Part shown: in pieces, positions 45,651-58,220 of the stretch | Layout: each line of letters opens with the position of its first letter | Numbering within the stretch: position 1 is the stretch's first letter | Made by a program: the position numbers and the translations under genes | Notes under the pieces: model-generated | Told to the model about the DNA's origin: nothing | Databases searched by the model: none | Seen by the model: only the letters and a program-made list of their open reading frames with translations | Assembly: GCA_015680685.1 (NCBI GenBank) | Contig: MNCI01016265.1 | Span: 319,386-383,385 of the forward strand | Length of the DNA: 64,000 nucleotides | DNA from: Gnetum montanum | Taxonomy: Eukaryota; Streptophyta; Gnetopsida; Gnetales; Gnetaceae | Direction of reading: 5' to 3'

Positions 45651-46020
45651 AATGATAATGCAAAATCATTCAAAAGATGCATGGAAACATCCAATCCACT
45701 TATTAGTTCTTGTCCTAAGAAAATGAACCAAATAGAGAACTTAAAAAAAGACATGTTACACTTTGACTATACACTAGAAAAATAAGTAAACATAGAGATC
45801 CAAGAACTAGAATAGAAGGTTAAAAGGAAACATATTTGGACCATCTAAAAACATAATACCTTCTAGACTAACTGAATATATGTCTCCAAATGATTGAAAC
45901 CTAATTATCATCAATGTTAAATGTTCTAATAAGAGAAAACTTAAATAATTAAAAATGATAAATGGAAAACTTATGGTGTATAACCAAGGAAATGTGCAGT
46001 CCATTTTTCAAATACTTGCT
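45650..46020 (+). pseudogene. Remnant of the pol start in C
   Basis: A Glu/Lys-rich stretch (MNQIENLKKDMLHFDYTLEK, then IEIQELE) and N-Y-H-Q-C resemble the protease-RT linker of D at 29780-29960. The sequence then jumps to the post-coding motif TAGTTGTAAGGGAGACAT at 46029-46046. RT, RNase H and integrase have therefore been removed by one internal deletion. Confidence 0.5.
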
Positions 46021-47703
46021 CATGAGTTTAGTTGTAAGGGAGACATCTCATCTTGAATTAAGAACTAATAAGTGCATTTTCACATTTTATTTCACATTTT
46101 TTTATCATTTTCCTATTTCTTAAAAAAAAATTTCAACTCTTAATATGTTTTTTGTTATTTTTATTTTCTTGAGTTATTTCTTTTATATTTTGTGCATATT
46201 TACTATGTTTTTGTTAATAATGTTTCTAGTCATGATGTAGAAGTCAATGCTATGTGTTGGGTCTTTGTCCTATGCTATCAAGATGATTGGGTAAATAATT
46301 GTGTAGTGTAGTGAGACTACATCATTCATCCCTCTAGTTTCTCTAAATAAAATTCCTTTACCATAAAAACAATAGGGTTCTTCTCACATGAAACTAAAAA
46401 TTAACTAATGATCATTATGCCTTGAAGAAAGTGGGAAAGACCAAATGGGAATGAAAAAGGGTGTAATCTGAAGGAGATTTGTTAGGTTCTCTTCTTGACT
46501 TTCTTCTTGGGATCGATAACTCCTCATGAAACATATCATCATTCCTATCATTGATAAATAAATAGGAAGCATGTCTTTACATGGTGTGGTTCCCAAAAAA
46601 GAAAGAGAAAGAAGAAAAAAGAAGGAAAAGAAAAAGAGAGAAAGAAAAAATAATGGGAATTCAAGGCACACCCCTTAGACATAATAATGGGCTACAAACA
46701 TTGGTTATGGGGCTAGAAAGACATGTTATTCATGCCTGAAGGAACCCCTCTAACTAAGGCCCATTCTTCCTTCTTCTCTTTTCTTCTCTTTTTGGAGTGA
46801 TGTTCTTTCTCTATGATTGTTTTGGACTCATGATAGTAGGAAAGAGGGGGCACATCAATGTGAGGCTACTATTAATGGTATGGACTTGGTCTAAAACTTA
46901 AATGGATAGGAATGATGGTCATCTTAATCAAAATTAACACAAGAACCAATTGCAGACATGGTGTAAGTATCTTACATCCCAATCTCTACAATCCCTTCTC
47001 ATTCCATTAATCACCTCATTGTTGCATGTAATTATGAGTCTAATGGTTTTGTATGGTATAGTTCAAGATCCTAACCAAGGTATTGTGTATTGCTTGAAAC
47101 AAAGACATGATCTACATTTAACTTCCAAGGTGCCCATGGAAATCTATAGAGGTGGTTATTTAAAAGCATTATGGTAAGAGCTTGCTTTGGGAAGGACCCA
47201 CTTACATGACTTTTGTTCCTTTGAACCTAACCTTACATCTTTCAGGGCAACATAGAAAACTTCTCAGACTATATGCATGATTGTGGAACTACTTCTCATC
47301 AATTTCAAATTATCTTTAATGCTTTTGATTTAAATTTCCTCTAAATTCGACATTTTTTAGCCATATTGTGCACTAGACCTTTGGTTTTAATTGTGCAAAA
47401 GCTTGTGCACTTCTAAAGTTAAGCTCATTTATCATGGGAGGGAGGAGGTTAAGGATGTGATTTTTGAAATTTTTCTAACATCTTATTTTTGAACATTATA
47501 GTAACTAATAGTAAAAATAATCAAAATAACTTGAACAACCTAATGATTTTAGTCACTTTAGAGCCTTGGGAAACATTATTATGAAATCATCTTGAGCTTA
47601 CATGCTAAAATATTTTCAAATTCTGAGCTAACTAAGAATTTAGAAAGCATTAATCATCAAGGAAAAATTATTAAAAATAAATTTTATCCTTTGGTGATTT
47701 TAG
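46021..47703 (+). other. Non-coding spacer of element C
   Basis: Holds decayed versions of the shared blocks: GGGTGTAATCTGAAGGAG (46459), CATGCCTGAAGGAAC (46732), and the hairpin region 47155-47210 (right arm CTTACATGAC, left arm partly lost). A 3' splice-like TTTTAG precedes ATG at 47704. The expected donor reads GAGGTTAAGGATG (near 47446), so the GT is mutated. The minus ORF at 46671-46405 is a shadow of an A/G-rich run. Confidence 0.6.
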
Positions 47704-48186
47704 ATGATGCCATACAAAATACCTAAGGTTGAAAGGTCTTTTACAAGGTAAAGCCAAGAGAAGGATAGAGGAGGATATGCCCATGGAAAAAAATAGCACA
47801 TACAAGAATTAAAGCTCAAACATCACATGTTCATTAGCTAGAAACCCATGGGTTGATGAGTAATTTCAGTGCATCCTCAAGAATTTTCTACATAAAAGAG
47901 AAGTACCAATATAACAATCAAGGATGGAAAGTCTGCCACCACTAGCAACAATAAGAAGATTCATCTTTGGTGGATTTTTGAAGATCTCTACAATGTTGTA
48001 AACATTAATATCAGTCTAGTATGTTTGTCAATTTGTAATATATCTACTCAAATAAAATTTTGTAATGCGACACTCCAATTTTGTAATCATAGCCAATCTA
48101 GTCTTGGTCACCTCATAATTTTTGTAACGAAACTTTGTCCATTTATATAAAACTCAAGGATGAGTTTTTAGTCATTCATGAACATG
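47704..48186 (+). pseudogene. Stump of the extra ORF in C
   Basis: M-P-Y-K-I-P-K-V-E-R-S-F-T-R corresponds to the start of the extra ORF in B. Within about 300 bp it passes into a sequence like the last 200 bp before the 3' LTR, so most of the ORF is deleted. Ends with AACTCAAGGATGAGTTTTTAG before the LTR at 48187. Confidence 0.55.
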
Positions 48187-49233
48187 TGATGAGACCTAAT
48201 ATGCTAGGTAGCTAAGTCATGGGAACATCATGAAGCATCATTTTATCAAGTGTATCAATTGGCTAAGATATCATAGATCCTATATAGTTAATGCTATATC
48301 ATACATGCTACATGACATCTACAATGTAGCATCCATGTCAATACATCTTAGTTGGCTACTACATTGTAGATGCTATATCAAAGACGCATCCTCATCGACA
48401 CATCTCTATTGAAACATCATTGTCAATGTAACTAAATGCATTAATGCATCCCCATTGATGCAATGCTTGTAATTGCATATAAATATGCAAGAACCCACTA
48501 TGTATTTGGCACTATTTGGTTAGTATTGTAGCCAAACTCTTGCATTTTATTTTTGTGATCTTAGCAAATAGTTAATGAGTGCCTACAATGTGGATTTGAG
48601 TCAATTATATGGGGTCTTATATGAGTGGCATTGTACATGGACACATTCCATGAATGATAATAAGATCAAGATTGATTCATATGCATTGTAGCACTTTGAC
48701 TTAGAATAGATTTATTTTCAATGTAATTTACTTTCTATGTACTTAGTTAATATTTACATTTCCATGTATATTAACCAATCGATGGAATGAGCACAACTAG
48801 TTTCAAGCTTAAAAATGTGTTTGTTTGGTAACCCTAACTATGTTATTGCTTGGTTCTCTTAGTAGCATAACATTTGGTAATCCCAATGGTAGGTACGTGA
48901 GTTTAGGACATGTATGACAAGCTAGGAATGAATACTCATTATTCTTAGGATAGTTTAGGATTTATCTTTTTGTTATTAATTAGATTAAATAATTAATTTT
49001 CATACTTTAATATAACTTAGCTTTAGCCCCAACAACATCATAATCATATGCCTCACTTTGGACTAAACCATACATGACAAAGCTACCACTAGTCTAAGTG
49101 AGAAGACAACAATCTGTGATCAAGGCTTAACAATCTAGATACCACACTAGTTCCATCTATGAAATTTGATCAGATTGCATGTGAACACTTATGATTAATA
49201 AGGTTAAACATAGGGGATAGTTACTGCTCATCA
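48187..49233 (+). repeat. 3' LTR of element C
   Basis: 1047 bp, TGATGAG...CTCATCA. TATAAATA at 48478-48485 sits inside a palindrome GCATATAAATATGC. Partner of the split 5' LTR (1043 bp in total). Confidence 0.9.
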
Positions 49234-50953
49234 ATTTTGTTAATACTAGAAGTTAATGAATGCTGATATTATTGACATAATTTATTTCTTAATTGGCCAA
49301 ATTATTTTTATCTTTGGATTATGGCCTTTATTAACAAGTTGTCAATTTTGTCATGATAGCAAACTGTGGGACCATGACTTTCATCCATTCCATCCATTCT
49401 ACAAAGGCTCTGTATCTTAGAAACATGAGATCCTTTCAGTTAAAACTAAAAGTAACCAATGATCTAGCTACTTAACAAAGTTGGAACCAAACAAAAAAGG
49501 GTGTGGCATCAAGGGGACTTGTATTCTTTCTCCAACTTCTTTCTTGAGTTTTATGATTCTTCTTCATTGGTATCTCACCACTCCTATTGTTAATCATTAA
49601 AGGAAGAACATTTTTGCATGGTGTGGTTCCCATGAAAAACAGTAAACACATGGGAAATCAAAGGATACTCCTTAGAAAAAATAATGGGCTATAAGAAATG
49701 GTTATGGGGCTGAAAAGACATGTTACCCATGCCTAAATGCACCCCTCTAGCTAAGGTCCTTCATATCTTCCTTCTTCTCTTGGTATGGTGGTTGTCCTCT
49801 AGGAATTGTCATGAACTCTCAATGATCAAAGGATTAGAATATGGCAATGCAAATTCACTAAAAGTAGATGGACTTGAACTTAACTAAGGATGGGATAGTA
49901 TTAGACCATCTAAATCACACAGTTCACAAGGACTTCATGTGACTAAGATGAGAATCTCTTACCATTTTCTCTCTCTCTATCATCATTCATGACCTATGAC
50001 ACATCAACCCACTACCTAATATCAGGGTTGTTTAGCATATTTGTTGTGCAGGTCCCATAATCCAGTGACATTTACCCCATTTATCCAAAATTGACCATTA
50101 ATCATCCTTGGTGCCTACAAACTCTTGGGGATGAGGGCATGCAAGGCATCATAGGAATACACCTACTTTTGGGAGGACTCGCTTGCATTCCCTTTTGTCT
50201 TCCTTGAGTTAAAATTCCTATCCGTCACCCAATTACATGATGTATTTCATTTGATTGTAATCAACAATCTAACTTTGTTTAATTTTGGCATCTTAAATTT
50301 ATTCCAACTTGCTCAAACTCCTTTTTCCAAGATCACATCACCCTCTTCCATGATGTTTTCATCATTTTATGTTTTTTATAGCTTCCATTGGGCTCTCATT
50401 TCATCCCCAAACTCTTCTAACATTCCTTATTTTCCAAATGCAAAAGTTTGTTGCAAACAACTATGTCGATGTAGTCCCATTGACAGAGTGGGATGAGTCA
50501 ACATAGTACAAAAATAGTATATATACATTTGACACTTAGCCATTTTTGCATCATTTCTCACAAAATTAAAGGAGTTTTTCAAATTTTATAGAGCGTAAAA
50601 ACCTTCTAAGAGCTGTAACTCTCAAACTACTAACCTGATTTGGCCAGTGTTTTTATCCTTGATCTATCATAGGTAAGCTTTACATCGTGGGGGACATAAA
50701 CCTTTGGTTTCTTCTAGAGAAATTTTCAAAATTTTCCTAACTCCCCAAGGTTCATCCATTAACATAATATTAAATTACTTATTCCAAGCGAGTTAAACCT
50801 AACAAAAAAACTCTAATAGCTAACCAATAAAATAATATAACTCACCAAGATCACAAACAAGTCTAAGCATAACCTAATCTAATAAGAAAGTTATCAAAAG
50901 AACTAACGGTTATGAAGTAAAACGCTAATCCTAGGTTACATTTGTAATCACAC
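49234..50953 (+). other. Spacer of D, right part
   Basis: Resumes the D spacer after C. Shared blocks: GGGTGTGGCATCAAGGGG at 49500, CCATGCCTAAATGCACC at 49727, hairpin 50136-50191, TATATATA at 50518-50525 and donor-like ATAGGTAAGC (GT 50673-50674). The acceptor before ATG 50954 reads CAC instead of CAG, so splicing would now fail. Confidence 0.65.
50136..50191 (+). other. Conserved hairpin, copy in D (56 nt)
   Basis: GGCATGCAAG (50136-50145) pairs with CTTGCATTCC (50182-50191) at nine of ten positions, and TAGG...CCTA forms an inner hairpin. The arm sequence differs from that in A and B, but the pairing is kept. Confidence 0.65.
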
Positions 50954-53440
50954 ATGGCACCAAAGTAAGGACCATAGGTGGGAGGGAATTTCTAGCCTAG
51001 GGAAAAGTGAACAAGAGGAGGAAGGCATGAACAACAATAACTACAGTAATTCCAAGAGCAAGCAATCCAAGTGACCCATGCAATGGGATCTCCTCAGGAA
51101 GATTCTAAAGTGGAATCTATTTGATAGATTTAAACTACAAAAATAGGCTAGTCCAAGCATGATGAAGTTCCTAAGCTAAGGCCTAACATTAAAGTTATCC
51201 TCATAGAGGATTGCTTGAAAAAAATAAAAACCAAGGAAATCTAGAGTTCCATTTTCCAAGAGTTGAACTTTGGATCCTTCTTTGAATTAGCACTGTAAGA
51301 AGTTTGGATACAACTACAAGGGTCTTCCATGTGGTCCATTATCTTCAATGTTAAATAATGGTACATGGGAGAGACTTGCTTGTTTTGGAACAATCGATAA
51401 GAAGATGCATTTGTAAAGATCAAAGACATTACCATCTCATACTTGGTTAAGGCCATTGCATAGGTCCTTGGTTTATCCAACACTAGGACAAAGTTGATAG
51501 AGATATCAACATAGGTGGACTTGGAGTAAAGAAAGAATAGGTTCATCATTGCTATGGAGTGGATCATAAGGAGTACGGTACCCTCATAAAGGTGAAGCAG
51601 GCATATTTTAAGATTAGGGCCTATCATCTAAATCCAATGATGAGACCCAACAAGATGACAATCTTCTCCACCCATGCAAGCACTACTCTAAGTAAAAAAT
51701 TCTCGGTCAATCTTCCCCAACTCATTTATCTAGAGATTAAAAATAAATTTAAGGAAAATGCAATGGGAAGGAAAATGTTCCCCTTTCCATGCCTCATTTG
51801 CAAAATATGAAAAAGCGGAGGGATAGCATGCTACAATAACAACGTGATCTACCATGCTCCTACCATATCATGGCAAGAGATGATGAAGGATAAAGTAGAG
51901 AAGGATAGGCCATGACTACCACTACTTGTAGCACCAAAAACTATACCGAAGATGCATGTAGCTATCGAAAGACTCAGAAAGCTTCAATACTAGTAGCTGT
52001 ACAAACAACAAGGCTTAGTAGGTGGTGGGAAGTCCTTAGTTTATCACCTAGTCATAAGCCATATCAATGAGGTCACTAGGACCATTAGTTGGTTGGACCG
52101 GGAAATAGCCCTACTATTCTCAACTCAAAGAAACTAGGCAGTCGTAAGATCTAATCCAAGTTCTTGAGAGGTTACAATGTCCATTCCTAGATAAACATTC
52201 CCCAAAATTTTAGAGAAAGTTATGACTTTCTCCATCATGTTGAAGAAATGTGAGGGGATGATTGTCTTGGTCATGTAGCACAAAGACCAAGAGATAGTAA
52301 TGGAAATGGTGGTTGACACGGTGGATAAAGCCCTAAATGCTTTTACAAGGACTGTATTGGACATTACTACAATGACATATATCCATGCATCCTCACAAGT
52401 AGGGAGAAATTGGTTAAGCATTGCCAAACATGAGAAACCACTTTTGAAGATATTCAATCTTCTATATGAGATCACTATGAACAAATCACAACTACATGAT
52501 ATTAAAGGTGAAATTCTTATTACCAATGATCAAATGATGGTAATCACAACTAAGTTGAATACCTGTCTCTTTGACCATACCATTCTCAGGCCAACGCTTA
52601 CTAGGGATGAACCTTTCTGGCAGCTTTAGCAAAGATTACAAGAGGTTGACAATGCAAATGAGGTAATGTTCTTTGACATGTCCTTGTTGGAAGCCATGAC
52701 TTTCAACACTGACAAGTACTTTTTGCAAGTTTGAATGAAGAACTTGGTTTTGACAAAAGACAATCATTGATTATAAAATGTTGAGCAACAAAAGAACCAA
52801 ATCATTTAATTCATACACAAATAGTAGGAGTAGCTAGCCAAGGTAAATCTAGATCTAAGGAGGTTGAGAATTAAAAACCATAATGTCTCGATGTAGGAAG
52901 TTTGTGCACTTTGCTAAAAGACAATCATTGAGGTAGTTGCTTGCAAGAATGAGTCCTTGAAATTTGAATGGATGAAAAATCATTACAGGGACAAAGTTGG
53001 GCTCCTCAAAGATATTAATAAAAAGGAAATTCAATTTGTAGAAGAAAATATGAACAAAGTCCTACTAGTAACTCCAACAATGAGATGACATGTGGTAGCA
53101 CATCTTTGATGGACTGAACATGTACAATAATCTAAAATCTACCTAAAGGAGTTGCAAATCAAGGAGATGATCAAATATATAAAGCTTGCTAACCTTCATT
53201 ATGTAAATCTAGCAATACTGATAGTAGGAAGACCAAGGTTAGGATTCAAGCATCACAAAGAGACAAAAAAAAGTTGGAGATAGCCAAAGTAGAGCTTGAA
53301 GTTCTCAAGAGCAGATTCATTGACCAACAATCTATTACTAAGAACTTGTCCAAAAGGATGAATGACTCCCATGAGTTATAGAACCTAGTAAAGACATTTA
53401 ACATTGAACATAAGTAATTCACAGCCTAGTTCATTAATGC
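50954..53440 (+). pseudogene. Extra ORF of element D, 3'-truncated
   Basis: Begins M-A-P-K at 50954. It matches A and B through the globular part (FGSFFELAL, WYMGETCLFW, FPNSFI) and the Glu/Lys/Gln-rich coiled-coil (52790-53340). It stops after F-I-N-A-N-K at about 53448, where the LTR of E begins. Open pieces 51559-51810 and 52300-52629 survive. Minus-strand ORFs at 51627-51241 and 52526-52134 are antisense shadows. Confidence 0.7.
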
Positions 53441-54267
53441 TAATAAGTGGTGGAGTAGTCCAACACCTAATCATACTAGATATGACTGTTCATGCATAGA
53501 TCGGTCAACTTCTATGAACAAGGCAATGTGGTTATGCTAGTGATTGATTAAAGTTTGAGATCATTATCTTCCCATGTTGAGCTAGTATAATCTATGCATA
53601 TGATTTAGCTTTGAGTGAGGTGTATGATCTATTGATGTTGGTAGGCCATAACTCCTAGCTATGATGGTAAAGTGAGAAAATGATTCTAAGTCTAAGAAAA
53701 ATGGTAAAGCAATCATGTAACCATTCCTGGGATTACCAAGTGAGTTCACTACTAAGCAAATCAAGTGAAACCACTATTGGATTATCAAACAATCACACTT
53801 ATTGCTCGACACCAATCATACTCATTTCACTTTACTATGAACAAGGAAAGTAAAGTACTTAGAAATGTAAATGATTAAACTAGGAAAAATAGTAAGAATT
53901 ATGCTAAGTAAACCAATAAAGCTAAGTGGATGCTGCAATGATGAAAAATAGTCTCAATCGTTATTTCTGTCATGAACTGTGCTTAAGTACAGTTCATTTA
54001 AATAAATACTCTAGACAACTACTCAACATCACACTATGAGCATTCACTCTCTATCATTAAACTATGAAAAAAAACCACAAGAATCTACTTATGTATGGAA
54101 TGAAAGTTGTTTGGACCATGTGCCTAAGTGTCATACTTATAGGCCTACACATGTTCACAATATTAGATATCTAACATTGTAGCTTGTGCCCTAATATTAG
54201 GGATTTGATATCATAACTCCAATATTAGATGCTTGATATCGTAGCCAATCAAAAATATGATTTATCA
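53441..54267 (-). repeat. 3' LTR of element E
   Basis: 827 bp, aligned with the LTRs of A over its length, ending TTTATCA (from CTCATCA). U3 repeats with ATATTAGATATC near 54162-54240. Confidence 0.85.
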
Positions 54268-54379
54268 TACCCTCACAATTGACTTAAAACTCATCATCAT
54301 TTTAAAACAATATGAGGATAGAGTTCCTTACAAAATTGGAGGTAGATTTACATGACACTAACTACTATATACACAACTC

Positions 54380-57210
54380 TCAAATGTTGTAGTGATGTTT
54401 TACAAAAAATTTACATAGGACATGACATGATAACTTTCATAAAAAAAATTTGGTGAAGCTTAATGTAGTTTAAGTAGTTCCTGGTGGCAATGGCTCTTCC
54501 ATTAGTTTCTTTCCCTTGTTACTAGGCTTCTAGAACTTATATCGATTTAGGAGTGCCTGGAGCTTTTCCTCTGTTTTTGGATCATGTACTATTCATGCTT
54601 GTTCTGTAGTGTGTAATTGAGTAAGTACATCCAATGGGCACAACAATTGCAAATACATCTAATTCACCTTGACATATGAGGCTACAAATTACCTTCTCTC
54701 CTCTTCAAATGCTTTGGCCTTCTCATGTAATTCATGATAATCAAATAACCTTTTGGCCAGGTTTACTATTACATCTTTTTGCCCTTGGTAGTCACCCTAC
54801 AATACTTCCAATTTAGATTTTCCCACTTGGAGTTTCTGTAAAGCATATTTACTATCCAAAAACTATTTTTCATATAGAACATATGTGGCTGCTACTTGTT
54901 ATTCTAATTAATTTTTGGGCTTTCCTATTATCAACATAGCCAAGTTCGCATAATGACGGTTAGCTAACCCCATGTACTCTTTCATATCCTTGATCTACAA
55001 GTCTTTATTTTTCACTTTCACTTAGTGAATGTGGGCATAACTGTCCAAGATGGATTGCTAGTCAGGATTTTATGATGAAATAGAGCTAATTCTAGCTTTG
55101 GCCATCTGGATCTTTTTCTCATTGATCTACTTGTACATGTCCACCTGATCATAGAAGTGTTCTTTGAGCCTTTCATGTTTCTTTACCTCATTTTGCTATG
55201 CACTTATTTCATGGCTCACTTCTGATAGAGGGTATAACCTCCTCCATTGAGAGGATTCTATTTTCTCTTACAAGATAGCTCATGTCTTGGTTGAATTTCA
55301 ACAGTTGTCCCATTAACTGGTGGATGTTATCCTCCAAGATGTTTTTCTATTTTTCCATAGTCATCAACCTCGTATTATTAGTAGCAAGTTGTTTATTTTC
55401 TTCTTGAACTGTAGTAAGTGCCTTAGCATGTACATACATTTGTGCTTCTACTACAGAGGCATTCCATACTGCTTTTGCCTTCTCTATTGTCATTTGTTTA
55501 TTCTACTCAATCAAGTGGTTTATTTGTTTTATCCTAAATTACTCTTCTATTTAGGTTTAACAGATTGATTTGGATCTCTTCATTTAGCTCTTAGGGCTAT
55601 AAGCTCTTCTTGTAATCTCAAAATTTCATTCTCTACATGCTCTACCCTTGTCTCTACCATGACTAGTTTTTCTTTCATACCAATGAGCTCAAACTGTCCT
55701 ATAATGATATCACTTAGAATGTTGAAGAGTGTTGTCATGACTTTCCCAGCCTATAGTAGTCCATCAAGCACATCTTCATGGTCAACAAGAGTCATTGAGG
55801 TTTTGGCTAACATTTGAGCATCTTTGGCTCTAGTTACATCTATTGATGTTACAACAAGTACATTGATAGATTCTTTGATGTGATTAGTGATCACTTCTAC
55901 TACTCCTGCTACATCTTGGTGCTACATAAACACTATTGTGGCTCCCTCTTTGGTCTCAAGCACCACTTAGAATGATGCATTATTATGAGAGATCTATTGT
56001 GACCATTGGGCCTCTTCTCCTAACTATAGTGAAATCTATCCACTTGCTAGATCTAATAAAATTGTGGGCTAGATGGCATTGCCAATAACTCTATAAAGGT
56101 TGGCCTCATCCCTTGTTCTCTAACTAATGGTTTCTGCAATTTGTTGCTGATGACTCATTGATCGTCTATAATCTTGTGGCAATGATGGTGGAACTTGTTG
56201 TTGTTGTTATTCTTCCTCTTGCTATTGCTACAACTCCTATTTCCCATATTTTTTTTCTTTCTTTTATTCTTATTATTTTTCTTCATTCTAATCATTTCTA
56301 GGTGGTGTTGGTTTGAGCAATTTAGCATATGAACCATTTTGGGTTTTCCTGGGAACATCATTAGTGTATCCCAAGATTCCAGCTTGCTTGCACAACTTTC
56401 TAATAAGGTACAGAAATGGAAGTGTTGGCTTTCCTACCTTTGTTTCTTCAAAAAACCTCTAAATTTCCATAAAGTAGAGTTGTGCAAGGTTGGCATTGTA
56501 TTTTCCCATCAAAATTACACTTCCTCTAGATAGATAAGTAAATACTTGGTTGAGTCCTTTTGTTGAGAAAAGGTGATAGGTGTCAATTTTGAAGTAGATT
56601 CTTTCTTCAAGAGTTAGCTCATTATAGTCCTTATCCTCTTTGCCATATGTCCATTTCAGCTATAGTTTTCTAGTTTCAAGATCCAATCAGGTGGATAGAT
56701 GTGCTACCCTTGCCCCTTCATTGGGTATGCTGATCATTTCAATTATCTCATTGATTGAGAATGAGATTGAGACTCCTCCAATGTTAACTGTAGTTCCCTC
56801 TTCTTTGTTATGCCAAAATGATAGGTTTCTCCAAGGTACCATTCACCACTATTATATAGGATAGGCCACAATGGTGATGTTTTAAGTTATGTCTTTACTA
56901 CTTTTAGCATAAATTCCATGAATGGGCCCAAATTCTTTTCCACAATGATTGTGGTCAGAATTGATCTATTTTGAATAGCTTAGAGGTAGTCTTGTGACAA
57001 CGTGAGGTGTTGTCCTTGCACTAGCAATTCCTCTACCTCTCCTTGGGCTAATTGTCCTGTAGTAGCAATTTCTTGATGGATACTAAATGATTGGGCTTCC
57101 TAATCCTCATGTTCTAGTTCTTATCATCCAATTCGGCCTCTACCTTGGCCTCTTGGTCATATGCTTGCATCTTGTGAAGGTCCTCCTTGTGATCCTCTCT
57201 TTGGGACCAT
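54380..57210 (-). pseudogene. Extra ORF of element E
   Basis: ATG 57210-57208 follows a TGATTGTAG 3' splice site; the end is near 54380, where the homologous stop is lost. Same layout as in A: globular N-terminal part (the piece near 56640-56330 carries YFKIDTYHLFSTKGL-like text) and a coiled-coil C-terminal half. Stops and frameshifts throughout. The Lys/Asn-rich minus ORF 56361-56155 lies in the linker. Confidence 0.75.
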
Positions 57211-57510
57211 CTACAATCATTCAAGGAATTGGAATTACTAAGGTATTTTCATATATTCTTAACAATTCCATACCTTACTCATACCCTTAGTTATGTTTAG
57301 TTCTTAGTTTATTGTGATTGCAGAGTTAGAAATTTTCAAAAAGTTACCCCATAAGTGTTGATTTTCTTATAACCCTTCACAATTATCTATTTTGTTAATA
57401 TTTGTGACTTGTAATGATGGTTGTGGTTCCTTAAGAGTCATTATATAATTATTCTAGTGTTAATATGATTGATTTTTCATTAAAAATTTCAATTTTCCTT
57501 TCATCCTTAC
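57211..57510 (-). other. Putative 300-nt intron before the extra ORF of E
   Basis: Minus-strand donor AAGG|GTAAGGAT (GT 57510-57509) and acceptor GATTGTAG (AG 57212-57211), with the ATG immediately following. Confidence 0.65.
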
Positions 57511-57749
57511 CCTTAAAATACCTTTCAAGGGATGGGATTTTTCAAAAAAGAAATAGTTCAAATTTTCCTCACTAGCACCTTCCCAGGACTAAGTTGAGCA
57601 CTCTGGGATCAAATAGGTTTGAAAATCATGGAAATCGAAGTGGTAACGTGTAAGATATGGCTTGGGAAAGCTAGGATGTCAAAGCTCAATTCATAGAAGA
57701 AAATTTAAAAAATCTCCCTTGCTTCAAATGAGAAAGAATGAAAATTTTG

Positions 57750-57850
57750 GCTGTGTCTACCTATATATACTTTTGATGCAATTCAATATTGGGGATCCGA
57801 CATTGAAGATCTGATATCGAGGCTGACCAGATATCGAGGTAGACCAGATA
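57750..57850 (-). promoter_or_regulatory. Internal U3-like promoter block of E
   Basis: On the minus strand, three CTCGATATC / CTGATATC-type repeats, a near-dyad CAATGTCGG...CCAATATTG, then TATATATA (57769-57762). It is richer in U3-type repeats than the copies in A and B. Confidence 0.6.
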
Positions 57851-58163
57851 TCATGGCCCAAAAATTTTCAATTTTCATCAGGGTCTGATGGGAAACAATA
57901 ATGCATTTGGATATCTGAAAGGTTTGAAGGTTACTCATGGATTTGGATGAGCAGATATGCATATTTCTATCAAATATTTGTCATTGGGAATTCATAAAGA
58001 AGGAATCTTAGGTTATGAAAGTTCATAAGATGGATAAGAAGGCTAATGAATCTATGTTGTCAAAACGAATGGTTTGAATGATATGGGAGGTTTTTATTAA
58101 TGTTTTTTAATGTTGTAAGGTTCAAGATGATGTGGAATCGCTTGGCAAGTATAAGATACAATA

Positions 58164-58220
58164 GTTATACAAGTGGGTCCTCCCCAAAGTAGGCTCTAGC
58201 CCTTAATGCCCTTGTATAAC
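58164..58220 (-). other. Conserved 57-nt hairpin, copy in E
   Basis: GTTATACAAG (58164-58173) and CTTGTATAAC (58211-58220) are exact complements. Relative to A and B both arms changed at the same base pair (C-G to T-A). The inner GGCT-CT-AGCC is kept. Confidence 0.8.

Larger units (their letters stand above)
32941..49233 (+). mobile_element. Element C: deletion derivative inserted in D, itself split by B
   Basis: LTRs at 32941-33729 plus 42892-43145 and at 48187-49233; gag, a short remnant of the start of pol, spacer, and a stump of the extra ORF between them. RT, RNase H and integrase are missing. About 7.1 kb without B. It lies in the spacer of D. The flanks do not show a clean 5-bp duplication (CTTTT against ATTTT), but a 14-bp near-identical repeat flanks it (32924-32937 and 49234-49247). 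Confidence 0.82.
25657..53440 (+). mobile_element. Element D: gypsy retrotransposon with pol, interrupted by C (and B within C)
   Basis: 5' LTR, tRNA-Asp primer site, gag, protease, RT, RNase H, integrase, spacer and extra ORF occur in order on the plus strand. The spacer is interrupted at 32940/49234 by C. D stops abruptly about 53440 inside the extra ORF, where the LTR of E begins, so its 3' LTR is missing. Without C it spans about 11.5 kb. Of the five related elements it is the only one with the full enzyme set, making it the type that could have mobilised A and B. It is now inactivated by many stops. Confidence 0.85.

Noticed and set aside
46405-46671. Leu/Phe/Ser-rich minus ORF resembling a membrane protein
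   Set aside because: Reverse reading of an AGAAA/GAAAA-rich run in the spacer of C.
51241-51627. Minus-strand 128-codon ORF (and a similar one at 52134-52526)
   Set aside because: Antisense to the extra ORF of D, which is supported by homologues in A, B and E.
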